Positions 1-8,440 of a stretch of 64,000 nt of DNA are shown here, piece by piece. Under the pieces are notes generated by a model, which searched no databases, was not told the origin of the DNA, and worked only from the letters and a program-made list of their open reading frames with translations. Each line of letters begins with the position of its first letter. Position 1 is the first letter of the stretch. Origin of the DNA: Lascolabacillus massiliensis (GTDB taxonomy: Bacteria; Bacteroidota; Bacteroidia; Bacteroidales; Dysgonomonadaceae); NCBI RefSeq assembly GCF_001282625.1, contig NZ_CTEJ01000001.1:124001-188000 (forward strand). Reading direction: 5' to 3'. A program made the position numbers and the translations under genes.

Positions 1-757
1 AATCTGTATTTTGCAGGAAGTCACTATAAAGTTTTTTATCCTCAGCCATTATACTGTTAGACTCCAAATGAACATTAGCAACTGTATATCTTTTACCTTC
101 AATATTTATAGTGTAAACAGCAGCTCCGTTATAGGATGATTCAAACACAACTTCATGAGTATCCTCTATCGGGTATTTAGAGAAACAAGCTAGTCCCAGA
201 ATATGATACTTGCCTGATGACTCAAGGCCGGTGACAGACCTGTAAGGATACATACTCAGTTTACGGTTTACATCCTGCTGTGAGAATATTGATTGACCTG
301 TTTTGCTTACCAGATACTCTTGTAAACATACAATATCAGCATCAGTCTTTGAAATATAATCCAGAATAGGTCGCTCCTTTGAATTCTTATCCCGTTCCTT
401 AGGAAATCCCTGTACATTATAAGTAAGTATTTGAATTGACTTTTCAGGAGCCTTAGGTTGATTTATTTTTATAGGAAAAAATGTTGTAACAGGCTTATAA
501 CATATTAGTAAAGCGATCAGACAGATTGCCGCATATTTCCATTTAGAGAACAGAAGCCAGAAAACAAGGTATGCGATATTTAACAGTAAAATGAAACCGA
601 AACCAAGGCCAATATATGAAAAGAGATTAGTTTTTAGAGTAGATACATTCCATGCAAGAAAAGAACTAAAAAGAAGTGCAATAGCAAATATATTGGTTAA
701 AAATATAACCAATTTCACTACATCTCTGAATTTTCTTTTTTTATTTCTTGCTGGCAT
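1..757 (-). CDS. Endonuclease/exonuclease/phosphatase (EEP) family membrane protein, 3' end cut by window edge
   Basis: The reading frame is open from an ATG at 757 to the window edge (about 252 residues seen; the C-terminus lies outside). The N-terminus has three hydrophobic segments at roughly residues 13-36, 45-70 and 75-90. An EEP domain then begins with ILTYNVQGF (about 110) and continues with DADIVCLQEY, carrying the expected catalytic Glu, and ANVHLES. Related Bacteroidota proteins are anchored in the inner membrane with the hydrolase domain outside; the substrate (nucleic acid, lipid or sugar phosphate) cannot be told from sequence. Its start overlaps the end of the upstream rhomboid gene by 17 bp, so the two are probably translationally coupled. 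Confidence 0.8.
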   Translation of the reverse strand, partial: MPARNKKRKFRDVVKLVIFLTNIFAIALLFSSFLAWNVSTLKTNLFSYIGLGFGFILLLNIAYLVFWLLFSKWKYAAICLIALLICYKPVTTFFPIKINQPKAPEKSIQILTYNVQGFPKERDKNSKERPILDYISKTDADIVCLQEYLVSKTGQSIFSQQDVNRKLSMYPYRSVTGLESSGKYHILGLACFSKYPIEDTHEVVFESSYNGAAVYTINIEGKRYTVANVHLESNSIMAEDKKLYSDFLQNTD

Positions 758-1628
758 CAAAAAGCTTCTTTTTTTCTTCAGGAGTTAATCCGCTATAACC
801 GGACTTCTTCAACTTATCCAATATAGCATCAATTTCCTCCTGCTCTGAGTTCTTCCGATAATTATAATCCCAGTCTGTCTCTTTTCTACTGTGATACACT
901 TTCATCTTGGGTTTCTTTCTGTGAGGTTTAAATAATCCTGCAAACAAATCTATCAGGCGACTCATCCACCCGGTAATATCTGTACCTTTTTTATATTGTA
1001 TGGCAAATAAATATCCCAGCAGGGCACCACCAATATGAGCTACATGTCCACCAGGGTTTGTGGCACTGCCTAGAGACATGAAATCCAAAACGAATGCGAA
1101 AATCGCAATATAAACAATTTTTATCTGTCCAATAAAGAGAAGGTTCAGTTTAAGTTCAGGTCTGTAAAACGCAGCACCCATTACAATTGCCATTACAGCC
1201 GCAGATGCACCAATCATCCAGCCCCTTCCCATATCCAGATAATAAGGAATAGTGTTAAATGCAATAACGTATAGGATAGCACCTGCCAGTCCACCCAGTA
1301 CATACAAACTACCCAGTGTGCGTCCTGTAAAATACTGCATAAATATTTGACCAAACCAGTAGAGCCACAACATGTTAAAAAGGATATGTAAAAAACCTTC
1401 GTGAACAAACATGTATGCTACAGGTGTCCAGAACCTCTGTGTAAGTAGCTGCAAATTTGAGGGTACACCCAGTAATGTTATCAGATCCAGACTATGAATA
1501 TTAAACAGAATGAAGATAACATCGATAACTTTTAAAGCAGCAAATACCAGAACATTGATAAATATTAGCTTTGTCAGTACAGTACCTGACTTGTATTTCA
1601 GTTTTAAGTTGTCAATAATATCTGCCAT
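741..1628 (-). CDS. Rhomboid family intramembrane serine protease with cytoplasmic C-terminal tail
   Basis: This is a 295-residue polytopic membrane protein. Rhomboid hallmarks are visible: the HILFNMLWLYWFG helix (about 81-93), the nucleophile Ser142 in GASAAV, and the catalytic His198 in HVAHIGG. It would cleave transmembrane substrates within the inner membrane. After the last membrane helix (about 210) there is a charged tail of some 85 residues ending in a conserved-looking LTPEEKKKLF motif, as seen in many Bacteroidota rhomboids. The nucleophile context is GASA rather than GASG, a tolerated change. The start overlaps the preceding rhomboid by 17 bp and the stop overlaps the next gene by 17 bp, forming a tight three-gene operon. 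Confidence 0.9.
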   Translation of the reverse strand: MADIIDNLKLKYKSGTVLTKLIFINVLVFAALKVIDVIFILFNIHSLDLITLLGVPSNLQLLTQRFWTPVAYMFVHEGFLHILFNMLWLYWFGQIFMQYFTGRTLGSLYVLGGLAGAILYVIAFNTIPYYLDMGRGWMIGASAAVMAIVMGAAFYRPELKLNLLFIGQIKIVYIAIFAFVLDFMSLGSATNPGGHVAHIGGALLGYLFAIQYKKGTDITGWMSRLIDLFAGLFKPHRKKPKMKVYHSRKETDWDYNYRKNSEQEEIDAILDKLKKSGYSGLTPEEKKKLFDASKK

Positions 1629-2289
1629 GAGACCTGTCCTTTTTTCTCCAGTACAAAATCATAAAAATGCCAAACAGCATGCCACCTAAGTGTGCAAAAT
1701 GAGCAACATTATCGCCTATACGGTTTGAAACACCAAAAATCAGCTCCACGAGACCGTAACCTATTACAAACCATTTAGCCTTTATAGGGAATGGAAACGG
1801 GATAATGAATAACTGTGCATTTGGGAACAACATTCCAAAGGCAAGCAGAATACCGAATACAGCTCCGGAAGCACCAACAGTAACAGTATTAACCGCATAA
1901 AACATGTCTGCCGGAACAACTGCACTTACTCTAAGGTACATCACTATAATCTGAACCAATCCAGCCCCAATCCCGGTAATCAGATAATATGTCAGAAAAC
2001 GCTTAGGACCCCAAACCTGTTCTAGGGTTCTTCCAAACATAAATACTGCAAACATATTGAAGAATACATGAGAGAAAGAGTAAGGGTCATGAAGAAACAT
2101 ATAAGTTATGGGCTGATATATCCTGAAGTTATCAGAAAATGGGAAATGCAAACCAAACTGCTGAGTCAGGTCGATCCCTCCCCTCCTTAGTAAAACGAAT
2201 TGTGCTAACCATACTATAACATTAATAATAAGTAAATTTTTTGTTACAGTAGGTAACATGCCTGAAAAGCTATTTCTATAATTATTCAT
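1612..2289 (-). CDS. Rhomboid family intramembrane serine protease (first of tandem pair)
   Basis: This is a 225-residue protein beginning MNNYRNSF. Six or so membrane helices are evident. Ser141 sits in the classic GASGAVFG motif and His200 in AHLGG, with HVFFNMFAVFMFG as the conserved second helix. The longest frame starts 27 bp further upstream (2316), but that ATG lies inside a -7 promoter box (2314-2321), so the ATG at 2289 is chosen. It is the short form lacking the C-terminal tail of its downstream neighbour. The two rhomboids are clearly different in sequence, so this is an old duplication or a paired function rather than a recent copy. Substrates are unknown. Confidence 0.9.
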   Translation of the reverse strand: MNNYRNSFSGMLPTVTKNLLIINVIVWLAQFVLLRRGGIDLTQQFGLHFPFSDNFRIYQPITYMFLHDPYSFSHVFFNMFAVFMFGRTLEQVWGPKRFLTYYLITGIGAGLVQIIVMYLRVSAVVPADMFYAVNTVTVGASGAVFGILLAFGMLFPNAQLFIIPFPFPIKAKWFVIGYGLVELIFGVSNRIGDNVAHFAHLGGMLFGIFMILYWRKKDRSHGRYY

Positions 2290-2313
2290 GATTTGAAATC
2301 TGCTGTTTAGGCG

Positions 2314-2321
2314 CAAAAATA
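2314..2321 (-). promoter_or_regulatory. Bacteroidota-type -7 box for the rhomboid operon
   Basis: The minus strand reads TATTTTTG followed by C, matching the TAnnTTTG(C) consensus. Transcription would start near 2308, about 19 nt before the chosen ATG. No clear -33 TTG was found at the expected distance. Confidence 0.55.
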
Positions 2322-2403
2322 CGTATTATTTCGAAGCTTATAAGGTTTTTAGACCTATAAAAAGCAAATTTTCAGAAAAATCAAATACTTTTTACCTTTT
2401 TTC

Positions 2404-2434
2404 TTGATTGTTTTCATTTAATAATCTATATTTG
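2404..2434 (+). promoter_or_regulatory. Promoter of the HU gene
   Basis: A -33 TTG (2404-2406) is followed by a 20-bp spacer and TATATTTG (2427-2434), close to the Bacteroidota primary-sigma consensus. The predicted start near 2440 leaves a leader of roughly 58 nt before the HU ATG. Confidence 0.6.
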
Positions 2435-2497
2435 ACGCCAAATCAGGGCTTCAGCCCATACTTAAAGTTTGTTTAATTTCTTTATTTACGTTTTCTT

Positions 2498-2764
2498 ATG
2501 AATAAATCAGAACTAATTAGCGCTATTGCAGAGAAATCTGGTCTTAGCAAGGTTGATTCCAAAAAAGCATTGGACGCAACTTTAGAAACAATCTCCGAAG
2601 AAGTAAAAAGTGGTGGTAAAGTAGTATTAGTAGGTTTTGGAACATTCTCAGTTTCAGAAAGAAGTGCAAGAAAAGGTATCAACCCACGCACAAAACAGCC
2701 TATCAATATACCAGCCAAAAAAACAGCTAAGTTTAAAGCCGGCTCAGAGCTTTCAGATCTCTAA
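2498..2764 (+). CDS. hup: HU-family DNA-binding protein
   Basis: This is a small basic protein of 88 residues, the normal HU length. The N-terminal helices (MNKSELISAIAEKSGLSK) form the dimer core. The GFGTFSVSERSARKGINP stretch and the Lys/Thr-rich NIPAKKTAKFKAG segment are the beta-arm and the following HU/IHF signature that inserts into the minor groove. It acts as a dimer to bend and compact the nucleoid. It is a single-gene unit with its own promoter upstream and a strong intrinsic terminator 18 bp after the stop. Whether it is homodimeric HU or a partner of another HU paralogue cannot be seen from here. Confidence 0.95.
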   Translation: MNKSELISAIAEKSGLSKVDSKKALDATLETISEEVKSGGKVVLVGFGTFSVSERSARKGINPRTKQPINIPAKKTAKFKAGSELSDL

Positions 2765-2781
2765 GGATATTGAAACGGAAT

Positions 2782-2818
2782 AAAAAAGGAACAAACTTTG
2801 TAGTTTTGTTCCTTTTTT
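2782..2818 (+). terminator. Intrinsic terminator of the HU gene
   Basis: A perfect 14-bp stem (2782-2795 with 2805-2818, AAAAAAGGAACAAA arm) has a 9-nt loop and ends in T6. The promoter of the following tRNA begins within or directly after it. Confidence 0.9.
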
Positions 2819-2821
2819 ATT

Positions 2822-2829
2822 TACCTTTG
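2822..2829 (+). promoter_or_regulatory. -7 box of the tRNA-Lys promoter
   Basis: TACCTTTG plus C lies 13 bp before the mature tRNA 5' end, placing the transcription start near 2836. The candidate -33 TTG (2798-2800) falls in the loop of the HU terminator. Confidence 0.6.
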
Positions 2830-2841
2830 CGATCAAATTAT

Positions 2842-2914
2842 GACTCCGTAGCTCAGTTGGTAGAGCAATTGACTCTTAATCAATGGGTCGAGGGTTCGAG
2901 CCCCTCCGGGGTCA
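2842..2914 (+). tRNA. tRNA-Lys (anticodon CTT)
   Basis: A 73-nt cloverleaf: acceptor GACTCCG pairs with CGGGGTC (one T-G wobble), D-arm GCTC/GAGC, anticodon stem ATTGA/TCAAT with loop CTCTTAA, and T-arm GAGGG-TTCGAGC-CCCTC. The anticodon CTT reads AAG. The discriminator is A and the CCA tail is not encoded. It is a single-gene transcript with its own promoter and terminator. Confidence 0.96.
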
Positions 2915-2940
2915 CAAAAATTGGAGCAATAAATTTTTAT

Positions 2941-2975
2941 AAAAAGAGCGGTTCATTAAAACGAATCGCTCTTTT
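2941..2975 (+). terminator. Intrinsic terminator after tRNA-Lys
   Basis: AAAAAGAGCG-g-TTC (2941-2953) pairs with GAA-t-CGCTCTTTTT (2963-2975) around a 9-nt loop, ending in T5. It lies 27 nt after the tRNA. Confidence 0.85.
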
Positions 2976-3128
2976 TATTCGAACATCTTCTAACAAATAT
3001 TAGAGAATATTGCCATAATATACCTTTTTATAATCCACAAACAGTCATATCTTTTTCCAACCAGATTGCATTTTTTTATATAATTTATTACCCCTAAATA
3101 GAGAGAGTCGCTTTTTATGAATTTTGGT

Positions 3129-3136
3129 TATATTTG
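3129..3136 (+). promoter_or_regulatory. -7 box of the patatin-like gene
   Basis: TATATTTG matches TAnnTTTG. Transcription would start near 3143, which is downstream of the longest-frame ATG at 3117. This supports the ATG at 3171 as the true start. Confidence 0.55.
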
Positions 3137-3170
3137 TAACATCCAATTATTTAATATTACAACTAGCCAA

Positions 3171-5420
3171 ATGAAAAAACGACTTTCTATAATATGTATT
3201 TACTTATTCCTGGTGATTGTTGTTTTAGGCAGTGAGGTGAATAAAGTTGCTACACCTGGAAGTAATCCTCAAAGGAAAAAGGTTGGAGTAGTTTTAAGTG
3301 GTGGTGGTGCAAAAGGTTTTGCTCATGTGGGCGTATTAAAAGTACTCGAAGAAATTGGTATTCCTATCGATTATATAGCCGGTACCAGCATGGGAGCTGT
3401 TGTGGGTGGTCTGTATGCAGTGGGATACACCACGGATATGATTGACTCATTAATTCAGGTACAAGACTGGAACCACCTTATGAGTGATGGTGTTTACCGT
3501 GAAAATATACCCGCATTCAGGAGAAATAACCAAAGCAGATATGTGGTTTCCTTACCCTATGAGTTTCCTTTTGGTGAAAATTCCCGTATAGTATCTCTAC
3601 CTGCCGGAGTATATACAGGTCAGAATATTTACAATCTTTTTCTGAATTCAACAATAGGTTATCATCATAATATCAGTTTTGATGATTTGCCCATACCATT
3701 TGGATGTATATCAGCAGATGTACGTACAGGCAACGAGATTGTTATGCGTGAAGGAAATCTTGCAGAAGCAATTCGTGCAAGTATGGCTATTCCCGGGGTA
3801 TTCACACCTGTCGAGAGAGATAGTATGCTTTTAATTGATGGCGGTGTAGTTAATAATTACCCTGTGGATCTGGTTCGTAGCATGGGTGCGGATATTGTAA
3901 TAGGAGTTACTTTTTCTCGTGATGAGAAAGAACTGGAACAAAGCAGAGGAACTATTTCTGAGATTACTCAGCAGATTTGGAACTTTATTGGCCAGTATAA
4001 ATTAAACAATAATATTTCAGATACTGATATTTTAATTACACCTGATGTGTATCCTTTTGGAATGATGGATTTTCACAAAACAGCAATTGATACTATTATT
4101 CAAAGGGGATTTACTGCTGCAATTGAACATCGTGATGAACTTACCAAACTTAAAAAGTCTCTTTCCATCGACACCAATTTTTACAATCAAACTAAAAAGA
4201 GAAATCCATATCTTGAGCTTGATACACTTACAATCAATAATATATATGTTGAAGGAATAACGCAAAGAGAGAGAAGTTATCTGAACAGATGGATAGACAA
4301 TTATAATGGTAGTATTACCAGAGAAGAGCTGGACAATATGATTTCCAAGATTTATGGTAGCGGGATGTTCGACAGAGTCTATTACAGATTTGAAGGTGAA
4401 GATCCTTTTGATCTTATTATAACAGTTGATGTAAAAGAAGCTAATCGGTTGAATCTGGGAATACATTTTGACAGTAATGATTTGGCTGCAATACTTGCAA
4501 ATACCACAATCAGGCTGAATAGTTCACTCAATTCTATGTTCGATATAACCACCAGACTAAGTCGTGATCCCTTTCTGATGATTGATTATTCTATAAACCG
4601 TGGAATATTTTTTAAAGGGGGTATAAATTACAAAATAGGTAAAAATGATCTAAGTATTTATGATAGAGGTAAATTATTATATAATCTTGGGATAACAAGA
4701 AATAGCCTGAATCTCGTTTTTTCTGAGTTTTACTTCGGAAATATAATGCTGCATCTTGGAGCTCAGATGGAACATTTCCATTTCTACAAGGCGATGGGTA
4801 GTGTTTTCGAATCACCCCAATCAGAATTAAATGACCTTCTCTATTTTAATTATCTGCTAAATGGAGTATACGATAATCTCAACAAAGATTTCTTCCCCAC
4901 CTCTGGTCTGTATTTTTCTTTTCAGTACTCACTACATACTGACAACTTCGTGAGTATGGAAAATGAAGCACCCCTGAATGTGGTGAGGATGAAAATGTTA
5001 AAACCTTTTTCTCTTAGTGATAAAGTTTTTATTACACCTCGTATTACTGCCAGATATATTATGAACGACAGTGTACCTCGAATGTACAGGAATTTGGTAG
5101 GAGGAAGAACAGATGGACACTATATGCCACAACAGATATCACTTCAGGGATCAACCGGCATGGAGTTTCTTGAAAACATGGTGTTTTCAACTGATGTGAA
5201 TATCCATTACAATTTTACTACAAATAACTATCTATATACCAATCTTAATTTTACTATACATAACAATCATCTGCACACACTCCTTGAAGGTGATTCATTT
5301 TTAGGTGTTAATTTGGGTTACTCTTATCTGACTGTTGCCGGGCCACTGCGACTTGAATTGGGTTATTCTGAATTGTCACGGCGATTTCATCCGTACGTTA
5401 GTTATGGATACTATTTTTAG
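3171..5420 (+). CDS. Patatin-like phospholipase fused to an outer-membrane beta-barrel (PlpD-like)
   Basis: The product has 749 residues from the preferred ATG at 3171, which gives a clean signal peptide (MKKRLSIICIYLFLVIVVLG). The patatin domain carries the oxyanion loop GGGAKG (44-49), the nucleophile Ser73 in GTSMG, and the catalytic Asp223 in LIDGG. After about residue 320 comes a POTRA-like segment (LTINNIYVEGITQRERSYL, then a GMFDRVYYRF motif). A C-terminal barrel of the surface-antigen/BamA type follows, ending in SYGYYF with a terminal Phe. The family exports a lipid acyl hydrolase domain through or onto its own 16-strand barrel. It is a single-gene unit. The lipid substrate and final side of the outer membrane are inferred, not seen. 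Confidence 0.88.
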   Translation: MKKRLSIICIYLFLVIVVLGSEVNKVATPGSNPQRKKVGVVLSGGGAKGFAHVGVLKVLEEIGIPIDYIAGTSMGAVVGGLYAVGYTTDMIDSLIQVQDWNHLMSDGVYRENIPAFRRNNQSRYVVSLPYEFPFGENSRIVSLPAGVYTGQNIYNLFLNSTIGYHHNISFDDLPIPFGCISADVRTGNEIVMREGNLAEAIRASMAIPGVFTPVERDSMLLIDGGVVNNYPVDLVRSMGADIVIGVTFSRDEKELEQSRGTISEITQQIWNFIGQYKLNNNISDTDILITPDVYPFGMMDFHKTAIDTIIQRGFTAAIEHRDELTKLKKSLSIDTNFYNQTKKRNPYLELDTLTINNIYVEGITQRERSYLNRWIDNYNGSITREELDNMISKIYGSGMFDRVYYRFEGEDPFDLIITVDVKEANRLNLGIHFDSNDLAAILANTTIRLNSSLNSMFDITTRLSRDPFLMIDYSINRGIFFKGGINYKIGKNDLSIYDRGKLLYNLGITRNSLNLVFSEFYFGNIMLHLGAQMEHFHFYKAMGSVFESPQSELNDLLYFNYLLNGVYDNLNKDFFPTSGLYFSFQYSLHTDNFVSMENEAPLNVVRMKMLKPFSLSDKVFITPRITARYIMNDSVPRMYRNLVGGRTDGHYMPQQISLQGSTGMEFLENMVFSTDVNIHYNFTTNNYLYTNLNFTIHNNHLHTLLEGDSFLGVNLGYSYLTVAGPLRLELGYSELSRRFHPYVSYGYYF

Positions 5421-5515
5421 TATGCATGTCATAGTTTGATGAATATGTGGAGATTATAACGCTATTCTGATCTGCGCTAAATAATGTTAAATACATAATG
5501 TCTGATTAAACAAAA

Positions 5516-5537
5516 GATTTAAACAGATGTTTAAATC
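5516..5537 (+). promoter_or_regulatory. 22-bp palindrome, probable operator of the TetR regulator and efflux operon
   Basis: Two perfect 10-bp arms (GATTTAAACA and its reverse complement TGTTTAAATC) flank a 2-bp centre. The site lies 49 bp before the TetR start. A weak -7-like TACATTTA follows at 5550-5557, so the palindrome covers the -33 region, where a repressor would block RNA polymerase. Size and symmetry fit a TetR-family dimer site. Confidence 0.65.
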
Positions 5538-5586
5538 ATGTGATTAAATTACATTTACTTTCTATTGCAGGGAATATTGAAAAAAA

Positions 5587-6180
5587 ATGATGAATAAGAA
5601 TACAACAGAACAAAAAATTATCAAAGCAGCAGATAAACTCTTCACACAGAAAGGGTATGCAGCAACAAAGACCAGAGAGATAGCAGAGGAAGCAGAAACA
5701 AATCTGGCATTGTTGAATTATTACTTTGGCAGTAAAGAGAAACTTTACAAAAAAGTAGTGCAAGAGAAGTTCAGGATTCTATTAGGTGCAATTGGTCCTG
5801 TTATGTGGGATGAGACTATTCCATTAGAAGACAAGATCAGACTGATAACTGAAAATTATACCAAATTGCTTATTGAAAATGAAGAACTTCCAATCTTTAT
5901 ACTTAATGAACTGACAATTAACAAGGAGCTCTTCAAAGAGATTACTGAAAATGCTCGATTGATAGCACAGCCGGTTATAGAGAAACAGCTTAAGGAGAGA
6001 AACATCGAAATGACAGCTTCTCATATGATAGTCAATATATTAAGTCTAACTATTTTCCCATTCGTTGCAAAACCATTGATCATATCTTCGGGATTAGTAA
6101 AAAAAGAAGAGTTTGTTGATTTTGTGTCAGAACGAAAAGAGAAGATTTTAGAATGGATAACAGCAACCATAAAAAAATAA
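5587..6180 (+). CDS. TetR/AcrR-family transcriptional regulator (CecR-like position)
   Basis: The protein has 197 residues. The N-terminal helix-turn-helix is typical: IIKAADKLFTQKGYAATKTREIAEEAETNLALLNYYFGSKEKLYKKVV (about 9-56). The remaining helical domain would bind an effector and dimerise. ATG codons at 5587 and 5590 are equally usable. It is the first gene of an efflux operon, 12 bp before the TolC gene, and a 22-bp palindrome sits just upstream, so autorepression plus control of the pump is the simplest reading. The layout matches Escherichia coli CecR(YbiH)-ybhGFSR, whose repressor responds to drugs; the effector here is unknown. Confidence 0.9.
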   Translation: MMNKNTTEQKIIKAADKLFTQKGYAATKTREIAEEAETNLALLNYYFGSKEKLYKKVVQEKFRILLGAIGPVMWDETIPLEDKIRLITENYTKLLIENEELPIFILNELTINKELFKEITENARLIAQPVIEKQLKERNIEMTASHMIVNILSLTIFPFVAKPLIISSGLVKKEEFVDFVSERKEKILEWITATIKK

Positions 6181-6192
6181 TAGAATATAATT

Positions 6193-7464
6193 ATGCCACT
6201 CAAAACATTATTGATATCGATAGTTTTGACTTCAGTGTACATACCATTTATATCTGGTCAAAATATAACTATTGAAGAATGTCAGGTTAAGGCTGAGGCT
6301 AACTATCCAGCAATTGCCATGTATGATATTATTGAGAAAACAAAAGAGTTTAACATTGCAAATGCTAATAAAGCATATTTCCCTCAGGGATCCTTTATTG
6401 CTCAAGGAACATGGCAGTCAGATGTAACAAGTATTGATCTTGAAGTACCGGGATTTCAGCTTCCTACTATTGATCGGGATCAATTCAGAGTAGTTGCTGA
6501 ATTAAATCAGCTTATATGGGACGGAGGAAGAGTTTCGGCACAAAAGAATAGTATTGAGGTTAATGCAGAGTTAGACAAAAGGCAGCTCAACAATGAGATA
6601 TATACTTTAAAAGAGCGTGTAAATAATCTCTATTTTGGTGTTTTACTGATTAAAGAGCAATTAAATCAACTTGGAATTCTGGAGAAAGAACTTCAGCGTA
6701 ATTATGATAATGTAAAAGCTTATATGCAAAATGGTGTAGCTAACGAGTCCGACCTCATGATAGTAAGAGTTGAACGGCTAAAAGCAAGGCAACAGCGAAC
6801 TAATCTTGAATCAAATCTGATGGCGTATATTCAAATGTTGTCGGTACTTATAGGTGAAGAGCTTAATAGCGATATGGTATTTGTTAAACCAGATCCAGGA
6901 ATTACAACAATCCTGCCGATAATCAACAGGCCTGAAATCCTGATGTTTGAAGCACAAGAGAATGCCTTAGAATCACAGAAATCGCTCCTGAATGCAGGTG
7001 TAATGCCAACTATTGGTGCATTTGCTCAGGGAGGCTATGGTAAACCAGGTCTAAACATGTTTGATAACCAATTTAACCCCTATTTTTTAGGAGGAGTGCG
7101 ACTGACCTGGAATTTCAGCAATCTATACACCTTGAAGAGTGACATCAGGAAGATTGATTTGCAAAAGTCGGCAGTCAACTCACGCAGAGAAATATTTCTT
7201 CAAAATCTGAATATAGTGATACCACAACAACAAATTGAAATTGAAAAATATAGAAAAACTATGCAGGATGATGAAGAAATTATCAGACTGCATACTCAGA
7301 TACGTGAGACTACCGAAATAAAGGTAGAGAATGGTACTATGACCGTTTCCGATCTGATGAAGGAAATTATTGCAGAAGAGTCAGCCAAGCAGGCAAAGGT
7401 TCTGCATGAGATTCAATTTCTAATGTCTGTTTATTCTCTTAAATACATTACAAATCAAAACTAA
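6193..7464 (+). CDS. TolC-family outer-membrane efflux channel
   Basis: The protein has 423 residues, with a signal peptide cleaved near ISGQ (about 22-23). Two repeats of long amphipathic helices typical of the outer membrane efflux protein family are visible, for example LKERVNNLYFGVLLIKEQLNQLGILEKEL and the segment KIDLQKSAVNSRREIFLQN. A trimer would form the channel across the outer membrane and periplasm. It sits between the regulator and the membrane-fusion protein, so it is the dedicated exit duct of this ABC pump. Enterobacterial ybhGFSR lacks its own TolC gene. At 423 residues it is slightly short for the family, but both halves are present. Confidence 0.9.
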   Translation: MPLKTLLISIVLTSVYIPFISGQNITIEECQVKAEANYPAIAMYDIIEKTKEFNIANANKAYFPQGSFIAQGTWQSDVTSIDLEVPGFQLPTIDRDQFRVVAELNQLIWDGGRVSAQKNSIEVNAELDKRQLNNEIYTLKERVNNLYFGVLLIKEQLNQLGILEKELQRNYDNVKAYMQNGVANESDLMIVRVERLKARQQRTNLESNLMAYIQMLSVLIGEELNSDMVFVKPDPGITTILPIINRPEILMFEAQENALESQKSLLNAGVMPTIGAFAQGGYGKPGLNMFDNQFNPYFLGGVRLTWNFSNLYTLKSDIRKIDLQKSAVNSRREIFLQNLNIVIPQQQIEIEKYRKTMQDDEEIIRLHTQIRETTEIKVENGTMTVSDLMKEIIAEESAKQAKVLHEIQFLMSVYSLKYITNQN

Positions 7465-7539
7465 TTCTATCTTATTTCGGGCTTAAATGTCTGAAAAATA
7501 ACAACATGGCTACAATAAGATATAACATATAATTAAATT

Positions 7540-8439
7540 ATGAAACCATTTAAATTATTCACTGCAATATCAATTCTACTATTGATGATTTCATGCAAAG
7601 ATGGAGAAGATAATTACGACGCTACCGGATCATTCGAAGCAACTGAAGTAATTGTGTCCTCTCAGGCAAACGGTACAGTTTTAGAATTTAATTTGAATGA
7701 AGGAGATCAATTACAGAAGGGACAACTAGTAGGAATTATAGATAGCACACAGCTATACCTCCATAAAATGAGCATTCTTTCCAATGCCAAAGGAGTTATA
7801 GCTCAACAGCCTGATATTAATGCTCAGACAGCAGCTTTAAGAGATCAGATAAACAGCTTGAAGAGAGAAAAGGAAAGAGTGGAAAGGTTGGTTTCTGCTA
7901 ATGCAGCAAATCAAAAACAACTAGATGATATTGTATCTCAACTGGAAGTATTGGAGAGTCAGCTTTCAGCACAAACATCCACTCTTCAGAAAAGTATTGC
8001 ACATATAACAGCACAAAGCTCCTCATTAGAAATACAGATAGCACAACTTGATGATCAGCTTGAGAAAACCCGCGTAGTAAGTCCCATCTCAGGTACAGTA
8101 TTAAATAAATATATCGAAGTTGGAGAACTTGCTACTATGGGCACTCCTCTCTTTAAGGTTGCTGATACCGGTGTGATGTACTTAAGGGCATATGTTACAA
8201 ACGATCAGCTTGCTATGATTAAGTTAAATGATCTGGTGACAGTTAGTGTTGATGATGGCAAAAGAGGTATGAAATCGTACAAAGGGACAATTAACTGGAT
8301 ATCAGAAAAATCAGAATTTACTCCTAAAACCATACAGACCAAAAATGAACGGGCTAATCTGGTTTATGCACTTAGGATAGCTGTACCTAATGATGGATTT
8401 CTTAAAATTGGCATGTATGGCGAAGTGAAATTTAATTAA
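7540..8439 (+). CDS. HlyD/YbhG-type periplasmic adaptor lipoprotein
   Basis: The protein has 299 residues. The N-terminus MKPFKLFTAISILLLMISC has a lipobox-like end (MIS-Cys19), so it is probably lipid-anchored. A split biotinyl-lipoyl domain (ATEVIVSSQANGTVLEFNLNEGD; later VVSPISGTVLNKYIEVGE) flanks a coiled-coil hairpin at about 85-175 (INSLKREKERVERLV ... LEIQIAQLDDQLEKT). A beta-barrel domain follows. Adaptors of this kind bridge the ABC permease and TolC in the periplasm. The stop is 1 bp before the next ATPase gene, indicating one transcript. Order and sequence style match YbhG. Confidence 0.9.
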   Translation: MKPFKLFTAISILLLMISCKDGEDNYDATGSFEATEVIVSSQANGTVLEFNLNEGDQLQKGQLVGIIDSTQLYLHKMSILSNAKGVIAQQPDINAQTAALRDQINSLKREKERVERLVSANAANQKQLDDIVSQLEVLESQLSAQTSTLQKSIAHITAQSSSLEIQIAQLDDQLEKTRVVSPISGTVLNKYIEVGELATMGTPLFKVADTGVMYLRAYVTNDQLAMIKLNDLVTVSVDDGKRGMKSYKGTINWISEKSEFTPKTIQTKNERANLVYALRIAVPNDGFLKIGMYGEVKFN

Positions 8440-8440
8440 G

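Noticed and set aside
2770-3003. 77-residue plus-strand frame downstream of HU
   Set aside because: It runs through the HU terminator, tRNA-Lys and the tRNA terminator; composition follows those elements.
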